Part shown: one piece after another, positions 57,576 through 64,000 of the stretch | Layout: every line of letters starts with the position of its first letter | Numbering within the stretch: the stretch's first letter is position 1 | Assembly (NCBI GenBank): GCA_014529385.2 | Contig: CM043971.1 | Location: 55,539,209 to 55,603,208 of the forward strand | Length of the DNA stretch: 64,000 nucleotides | Source of the DNA: Adiantum capillus-veneris | Lineage: Eukaryota; Streptophyta; Polypodiopsida; Polypodiales; Pteridaceae | Direction: 5' to 3' | The notes under the pieces: model-generated | Told to the model about the DNA's origin: nothing | Seen by the model: only the letters and a program-made list of their open reading frames with translations | The model's database searches: none | Position numbers and translations under genes: made by a program

Positions 57576-58264
57576 AAACCAAAAGGATGGGTGCCACTAA
57601 AGAACAACATGATACCCATGGCAAACAAACACGGAATTGCCAACCATGTTCACTACAAACAGAAAACAACACAGACCGCAGTGCTAAGATCAAGGTTAGC
57701 AACACGCAACAAACAAGTATGGGTGCGGAAGGATAGAGATGACATGGCAGACAAACCACAATACAACAGAAGAAGTCAACAAAAGCACACAGTTCAACCA
57801 GAAACCAAGGGAATAAAACAGATATGGATCCCAAAGAAAATGCTCAGCAACAACTTAAATGCTACTCGCATTTGGATCCCAAAACCGAACAACAGGAACT
57901 CCCTTCAGTACAAGCAAAATCGCCATGCAGACACACACAACATATGAAACAGGCAAACCGATCTATGTGGGTGCCAATCAGCAACAAAACAATGACAACC
58001 GCGGAAGTAGCAATAAACCTACAAAAACCTCCAAAGCAAAGCTACAAATGGAAAGCAAAAGAGACAACGACTACAGCCAATTCAGCCACGACAATTCTCT
58101 CCAACGAGACGACCATGGCCATTTCGACTGTAGCGGCAAACCAAGAAACTTTTGCAAGAAAGATGATCAAACAACGAGCTATAGAGTTACAACTCTTACT
58201 TGCAAAGAAAATCCACCAGCCAAATCAACAACAAGTAGGAGACCTCGACGGCCAATGCCAATAA
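57576..58264 (+). pseudogene. Gln/Asn/Lys-rich tail with Trp-(Ile/Val)-Pro-Lys repeats
   Basis: It follows retropepsin 2 after a single TAA in the same frame, then changes frame near 57940. Five short repeats with core Trp-Val/Ile-Pro (or Val-Arg) occur about every 25-50 residues: Gly-Trp-Val-Pro, Val-Trp-Val-Arg-Lys, Ile-Trp-Ile-Pro-Lys, Ile-Trp-Ile-Pro-Lys and Met-Trp-Val-Pro. The rest is Gln-, Asn-, Thr- and Lys-rich and ends with a helical Gln-Leu-Leu-Leu-Ala-Lys-Lys segment before TAA 58262. No RT follows. Function unknown. Confidence 0.5.
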
Positions 58265-59128
58265 GCATCTTGCTTATACCCTCCTCTTGCACAGCATTAA
58301 TTTTTCCATGCATTGACCGAGTATGCATCATATAGGGCCACATTACACGACCAAGCATTAGGCACAATTTTTTAACCCATGCACGGCACATACTCCGAGG
58401 CGATACCTTGTCGTCTGGGAGGACTTCAGCTAGGAGGGGGGGAGGCATTCTCAAATGCGGACCCAATGGCAAAAAGAGCAAAAAAGGGGCATGTTTTTCA
58501 ACTATTTTAGAGGGTTGTCGTTTGATTGCGAAATATTCTGAACTAACCCAAGTACATATGCCCTTATACAACATGAATCTACAAGTATATGGGGCCAAAC
58601 GCCAAATCAAGCCCCTAGGTGTGTGTATATAGGTAAAAATAACCATTTTTCGAGCAAAATATTGGTAAAATAGGGAAATCCAGCCATTAAAAAAATTGCA
58701 TGTGAGTGTATATAGTGTTTTGTGGTGATGTTTTTGAGTTATTATAATTTTTGGGGATTTTTGGATTTAATTTACTATTTTCTTTTTAATTCTACTAATT
58801 ATCGGCAGAAAAACTTCAAAAATACAAAAAGCAGGTGAAAAACAGTCGAATGAAAAACAAAAAATATGGGGATATTCAGTGACTATAGGACAACCTATGG
58901 TACAATGGGGGTGCAATTATGAGAATGGAGCAGAAAGCATGTTTTGGTCAAATTTCTCGAAAACTGGGCAAATGGAGTCCAAATCAAGAAATTTTTGAGC
59001 CTAAACCGCATCTTGCAAGAAGTTGGGAGCATATGTTAAATTTCATGGAAAGTGGTCCGGGGACCCCCATTATTAGATTTTTTCACTTCATTTTAAGCTC
59101 ATTTCTACTATTGCCTTTTGAAAGAGAG
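58265..59128. other. Non-coding sequence between the protease cassette and Copia-2
   Basis: No credible gene. A G-rich run near 58431-58444 resembles a polypurine tract but no LTR start follows. The short frames (for example 58919-59134) show no domain. Confidence 0.45.
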
Positions 59129-59959
59129 TGTTAAGTATGGAGCCTGATTTACCCTTGTAATTTTTTGTGGTAAAAGCGCACATTTGTAAGGCCCCCATTA
59201 TGAGGAGAAGACATCGTGCGTGAAGGAAAATCACTCACCGGAAACCAAAATTTTCACGGACAAGAATCAGGGGCAACTTTAGAGGCCTCGGGGGCGGAGG
59301 CCCTTGAGACTTTTTTTTTCGCCAGAATATTATGGCCGGACGGCGGCCGGAAAGTGGTCGGAAAACAACCGGTCGGTTGGCCGGTCGCCGGTAGTCAATG
59401 GCCGATGGCCGGTGGTCGGAAGTCAATGGCCGGTGGCCAGTGGCCGAATTCAAAAGCGGACTTGTCTTCTCAAGGGCGGCCACACATGGGCGGATTGGAG
59501 GGTCCGATTTGGACTTATTCGCACAAGGGCGGCTACACATGGCTGTCCCTCATAAGAGAGGGCATCCCTTTTGGCCTATAAAAGGAGGCCATTTCTACAC
59601 ACATTTCATAGTGTGAAGTTGATGCAACAAGGTGAGTGTGAGGTGGTGAGAGTGAAGCAAGGCGGGAGCTCCATTAAGGGCATAATCCCTTTGTAAACTA
59701 CTTCTTGTTTTGAAGTACTAAATCCATTGAGTGGCTGCTTTCCCGTGGACGTAGCCCACATTGGGTGTGTTGGGGTATAAAGCCCAATGTGGTCGCCCAG
59801 GTAAGTGGGCGGGCCGCCAGGTATGTACACATATTCTTTTGTTAAAACCTAATAAGAACTCACTATGCTCTACACATTACAGTAGAGCGAGTTCACCATA
59901 TCGTCGTGCTCTTCTTCTCGCACTCTCTCTCGCGTCGCACTTTCGCTCGTACTCCTTCA
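59129..59959 (+). repeat. Copia-2 5' LTR (831 bp)
   Basis: Starts TGTTAAGTATGG and ends CCTTCA. It is followed after two bases by a primer-binding site. The first 630 bp match the solo LTR at 10246-10958, including the CCGGCCACC-type GC-rich repeats. It has an insertion of about 35 bp (about 59272-59320, containing a T9 run). The last 195 bp are unlike the solo LTR. Confidence 0.9.
59577..59584 (+). promoter_or_regulatory. TATA box in the Copia-2 LTR
   Basis: TATAAAAG in the context cctataaaaggagg. The same motif is kept in the solo LTR (minus strand, about 10551-10564). Its position about 450 bp into the LTR fits the U3/R boundary. Confidence 0.65.
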
Positions 59960-59961
59960 AC

Positions 59962-59979
59962 TGGTATTAGAGCTCAGAT
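59962..59979 (+). other. Copia-2 primer-binding site
   Basis: TGGTATTAGAGCTCAGAT, a variant of the initiator Met tRNA complement (TGGTATCAGAGC) with one C-to-T change. Confidence 0.8.
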
Positions 59980-61043
59980 CGAGGCTCAGGGCAGCACTAC
60001 AGGAGGCTAGAGTCACCAGCTCAGATTGGAGTGAAATTCGACAGGCAAAGACACGGCCCCAAATCCTGTGGGTAAGCCCAAAGGGCTTGGTGTTCTCAGA
60101 ATTTCATTTTGAGGTCATCTCGGCCACCGTTCGGCTTCGACAAAGGTCTGCACAGGCCATTTTCGACTACGTGGTCTCGACGGGTGCAGATCCGACTCTG
60201 CAAATTTGGGGTTTTCGGCCTACGATTGCAGGTGCTGAGGATATCGACACTCCCAGAGTGTTGATTTGTGGTTTTCTACACATCGAAGGACGGCTTCCAG
60301 TTCTTGGAGGCGTGTCACATACGACACGAGCGCATATACACACAGACTGTAGGCGACATCCACTAGTTCATCAGGTAGCTTGTGTTTGCTGCTTGATATT
60401 CCAGATTTCATCCTGACATTGCAGGTACTTTCACATGGGATGTATTGTCAGAGATGATGTATGTCTGTTGAGGGTTTGCTGGCTGTGAGTCACGGAGCAA
60501 ACAACCGCCGCAGCGGTTACAGCATACAGTGGGAAATTTGTGGATGTATGACTTTGTGGGAAGTCTATGTACTGTCAAATTTACTGCAGCCTTTGTTGAG
60601 GGTCGAGTGAGGTTTTATTGAGCTGGGGGATTCTCGAATGTTGAGATCCTTTCGGTGATACAGGTCTTGGAGCGATCCCTCGAGCACCCTTAGATAGGCA
60701 GCTAGGATGTATTGACTGTGAGTTAGACAGTTGGGATTGCATCTTTGCTTTACTGCCGTTGAGGCATTGTTGCAATCTATGCTTACAGGACAGTGACAGG
60801 ACAGTGAGAGACAGTACAGGTGCAGGAAGCTTACAGTGTCAGAGAGACAGTGTTATTTGAGCTATTTTTTGGTCTGTTTTTAGTACACCAGAGTCATTTT
60901 ACAAAGGAGACTCTGCCGAAATTTATGCAAAATCTGAAGCTTTCTTGGTTCATTTGACAGGTTGATATTGGTTCAGAGGTCAGTTTATAGGGAAAACTCT
61001 GCCGAATTTTTCCCAGAAAAGTAAACTATTGTGAAGCGTAGCT
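59980..61043 (+). other. Long Copia-2 leader
   Basis: About 1.06 kb between primer-binding site and gag start, unusually long for a copia element. It has no long conserved frame; the 109-codon frame at 60087-60416 has no domain. It may hold the packaging signal or an internal ribosome-entry type feature, but nothing specific is recognisable. Confidence 0.6.
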
Positions 61044-63014
61044 ATGGCAGGATCACAGGACACTGCTCTTTACAATATCAAGAAGCTGGATGGAACCAAT
61101 TTCCCATTGTGGAAGAAGCAGATTTGGCACGTGTTGGTACAAAAGAAGCAGATAAAACCTATAAAGCTCAAGGGGATAAATCCAGAAGATATGGACGAAG
61201 ATGAATGGAGCGAAATGGATGAATTGGCACTTTCTACCATTATGCTGACTTTGGCAGAAAGCGTTTACTTCAATGTACCAGACGAGATGTCGGCTTATCA
61301 AGCATGGTTAAAGCTGAGTGATCTTTATGAGAAGCAGAGTGCAGCTTCACAAGTATACTGGCTTAAGAAGCTTGTTGACTTGAAGATGAAAGAAGGGACA
61401 CCTATGTCCAATCATCTGAATGAATTCAACACAATGTATAGTCAGTTGTCAGCTCAAGGTGTCAAGTTTGATGAACCTGTTAGAGGTATGTTCCTGTTGA
61501 TCACATTGCCGGAAAGTTGGGACACTTTTCGCATAGCTTTGAGTAATTCTACACCTCCAGATGGTTTGAACATAGCAAGTGTAGAAGGAAGTCTGCTTAC
61601 TGAAGAAACCAATAGAAAGACAATGGACAAAGGCAAAGGAACAGCTTTAGTTGTCAGGGGAAGGACCAAAGAAAAGTACAAAGGTGGAAAGAGGAATCAG
61701 TCTCGTAGCAAGTCCCGCAGTGCTAAAGGCAAGAGTGACATAGAATGCTACCATTGTGGCAAGAAGGGTCACATGAAAAGAGACTGCAGAGAATGGAAAG
61801 TAGAAAAAGGCAAAGAGAAAGCTGAAGACCATGGTGAGAAGAACAAGTCCTCAGTGAAGATTCAAGAAATAAATGTGACAAACACTGTTGCAGAGGATGA
61901 CAGTCTAGTGTCAGGAGACATCTACTTCTTGAAGAATACAATGGACTCAGCTCTTCTTACAGCATCTGATGGAAATGCACTGAGTGACTCGATTATAGAC
62001 TCAGGGGCATCACTTCATGTGTCTCCAAACAAGGAGTGGTTTACCTCTTATGTGACCACTAAAGATCATGTTCGGCTAGGCAATGGGCAGACATGTGAGA
62101 TCTTAGGTGTTGGAGATGTTCAATTGAAGTTTCAGAATGGCTCTTCTTTCACGCTGAAGAATGTGAGACATGTTCCCGCAATTACAAAGAGCTTGATCAG
62201 CACAGGTTTACTTGATGATGCTGGCTACGTCACCACTTTTGGACAGAACATGTGGAAGATATCCAAGGGTTCTATGACAGTAGCACATGGAGTAAAGTCT
62301 GGAGGACTTTACATGATTTATGTATCAAATGTCTCTAAAAATGTAATCAATGTAAAAGAGCAGCCGAACGTTTCTTTGTGGCATAGCCGTTTAGGACATA
62401 TGTCCAAGAAGGGAATGGAAATCTTGTCTCGTTCTGGTTATTTGCCTGGATTTTCATTTAATGATTTTGAATTCTGTGAACATTGTATGTATGGTAAGCA
62501 AACACAACAGCCACATAAGCATAGAAGCAGTAGAAGAGATACACAGTTGGCACTTGTTCATAGTGATTTGTGTGGACCTATGCCTAACCTATCTCTAGGG
62601 GGAGCTTCTTACTTTATGACATTTATAGATGATTACTCGAGGAAAGTATGGGTTTACTTTCTCAAGCACAAGGATGAAGCGTTTAGTGTTTTCAAAACGT
62701 TTGTGACACTTGTGGAGAATCAGAGTGGCAAGAAGCTTAAATGCTTACGCACTGACAATGGTGGAGAGTATGTTTCAAAGGCCTTTCAGGACTTTTGTGA
62801 GTCAAAAGGTATAAAACGTGAACTTACTGCTCCTTACAATCCTCCTCAAAATGGTGTTGCTGAGAGGATGAATAGGACCATACAAGAGAAGGTCAGAAGT
62901 ATGTTGTCTAATGCACAGCTGCCAAATGGGTTTTGGGCTGAAGCTGTATCAACAGCTGTTCATCTTGTAAATAGATCTCCTAGCAAGGTTTTGCAGAAGG
63001 ATTCAGTGCCATAG
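61044..63014 (+). pseudogene. gag-pol: Copia-2 gag-protease-integrase (first 656 codons, ends at one stop)
   Basis: Copia polyprotein starting Met-Ala-Gly-Ser-Gln at 61044. Residues 1-225 are the gag core with Asp-Gly-Thr-Asn-Phe-Pro-Leu-Trp. The CCHC knuckle (CYHCGKKGHMKRDC) is near 235-250, and the protease Ile-Ile-Asp-Ser-Gly-Ala-Ser near 317. The integrase zinc domain has His-Ser-Arg-Leu-Gly-His at about 447 and Cys-Glu-His-Cys at about 480. The catalytic core has Val-His-Ser-Asp (about 506), Arg-Thr-Asp-Asn-Gly-Gly-Glu-Tyr (about 570) and Gly-Val-Ala-Glu (about 606). All catalytic residues are present. A TAG at 63012-63014 interrupts the frame where related elements read straight on. Apart from this stop the sequence looks young. 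Confidence 0.93.
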
Positions 63015-64000
63015 ATGGTATGGTCGGGCAAAATGCCCTCATACAAGCATCTCAGAGTCTTTGGCTGTGAGGCATATACGCACGTTCCAAAGGAATTTAG
63101 GAACAAACTTGAGCCAAAGAGTAGAAAGTGCATCTTTCTAGGCTATGGTAATTCTGGTGAGATGGGGTACAGACTTTGGGATCCCGAATCCAGAAAGGTT
63201 GTCCGCAGCAATGATGTTCACTTTAATGAATCCAAATATCATTCTAAACCAGAGAGGGTTGAGGAGATTAGAAGAGTTGTCTTCCAAGAAGATGGACCTG
63301 CACGTGCAAGACAAAATGCAAGGGCTCAAGAGGAGCAAGGACAGGATAGAGTGGAACCACAGGTTGTGGCTGAGCCTGAGCCACCTATTGTGCGTAGATC
63401 TGGACGTGTCACGCGACCTCCTGATAGGTTTGTTCCATCTATGAATTATGTCATGTTGACTGATTGCAATGAGCCTTCATGTTACAAGGAAGCAGTGCAA
63501 ATGAAGGACTCCGGGTATTGGCAATTGGTCATGAAGTCAGAGATGACAGCTCTGCATAAAAACAAGACATGGAAGCTAGCTAAATTACCACAGGGCAAAA
63601 AGGCTCTACCTTGTAAATGGGTTTACAGGTATAAGATCACCGCTCATGATAGTCAGCCAAAGTACAAAGCAAGGCTTGTTGCCAAGGGCTTTAAGCAAGA
63701 ACAAGGCATTGACTTTGATGAAGTCTTCTCTCCGGTGGTCAAGATGACTACATTGAGATGCTTTCTTGCATTGGTTGCCATATTAGATTTGGTGTTGCAC
63801 CAAATGGATGTCAAGACAGCGTTCTTGCATGGTGATTTAGATGTGGAAATTTACATGCAGCAGCCAGAAGGGTTTGTTGAGAAAGGCAAGGAAGATTGGG
63901 TATGCCAGTTGTTAAAGAGTCTTTATGGCTTAAAACAATCACCGAGGGCATGGTACCATAAATTCCACAAGTTTATGCTTTCTCAAGGCTACAAACGTAG
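63015..64000 (+). pseudogene. gag-pol: Copia-2 integrase C-end and reverse transcriptase, continues past window
   Basis: The same frame as 61044-63014 stays open from the TAG to the window edge (over 325 codons). It gives the integrase C-terminal block (Lys-His-Leu-Arg-Val-Phe-Gly-Cys), the Gly-Tyr-Arg-Leu-Trp-Asp-Pro segment, the acidic linker with Arg-Ser-Gly-Arg, and the start of the RT: Lys-Trp-Val-Tyr, Lys-Ala-Arg-Leu-Val-Ala-Lys-Gly, Met-Asp-Val-Lys-Thr-Ala-Phe-Leu-His-Gly and Leu-Lys-Gln-Ser-Pro-Arg. The Tyr-x-Asp-Asp motif, RNase H and the 3' LTR must lie beyond 64000. With the single stop corrected the known part would be coding-competent, which makes this the best-preserved pol in the window. 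Confidence 0.92.

Noticed and set aside
57467-58335. Several overlapping plus and minus frames in the region after retropepsin 2 as separate genes
   Set aside because: Codon-poor, Gln/Asn/Thr-rich composition opens all frames; one frame-shifted tail explains the Trp-Pro repeats.

Overview
The window is a gene-poor, transposon-dense stretch of what looks like a large land-plant genome. The evidence is Ty1/copia and chromodomain-bearing Ty3/gypsy elements of plant type, LTRs bounded by TG...CA, primer-binding sites matching the 3' end of plant initiator-Met tRNA, and many TG/TC/TA microsatellites. The species cannot be fixed from sequence alone. Abundant Penelope-like elements (PLEs) would fit a seed-free plant or gymnosperm better than a typical flowering plant, but this is inference. 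No ordinary host gene, tRNA, rRNA or CRISPR array was recognised.

Layout. 1-3856: rearranged, decayed copy of a Ty3/gypsy chromovirus (LTR head fused to integrase, an unrelated insertion, chromodomain end, complete but decayed LTR). 4757-6222: a TG-anchored non-coding module (family C). 6838-12695: decayed minus-strand copia element (Copia-1) with both LTRs, split by a solo LTR of a second copia family with perfect 5-bp target duplications. 12696-13857: gag piece of a second Copia-1 copy. 13858-31197: a chain of repeat modules (families A, B and C) and two related PLE copies (PLE-1, PLE-2), many separated by (TG)n tracts and all in the same orientation. 31198-48050: head-to-tail array of a young gypsy element, LTR-int-LTR-int-LTR-partial int, with a 7277-bp period. 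48051-53029: a third B copy, two more C copies and SSR tracts. 53030-54927: a divergent third PLE (PLE-3). 54915-58264: a decayed gag/protease cassette with two different retropepsin domains and no reverse transcriptase. 59129-64000: a plus-strand copia element (Copia-2) with its 5' LTR and a nearly open gag-pol running off the window.

Most noteworthy is the microsatellite-anchored chain. On the minus strand the three PLEs lack a C-terminal GIY-YIG endonuclease and end in a strong hairpin followed by (AC)n. Non-coding modules A, B and C abut (AC)n tracts in the same orientation, and every sizeable TG/AC tract in these regions is TG on the plus strand. This is the pattern expected if elements repeatedly join onto existing AC/TG ends, much as endonuclease-deficient PLEs do at telomeres.

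None of the autonomous elements seen whole is fully intact. The two gypsy copies share the same three or four reading-frame lesions, and PLE-1 and PLE-2 share the same duplication of reverse-transcriptase motifs A and B. Some copying therefore happened after inactivation, by DNA-level duplication or by proteins supplied in trans.
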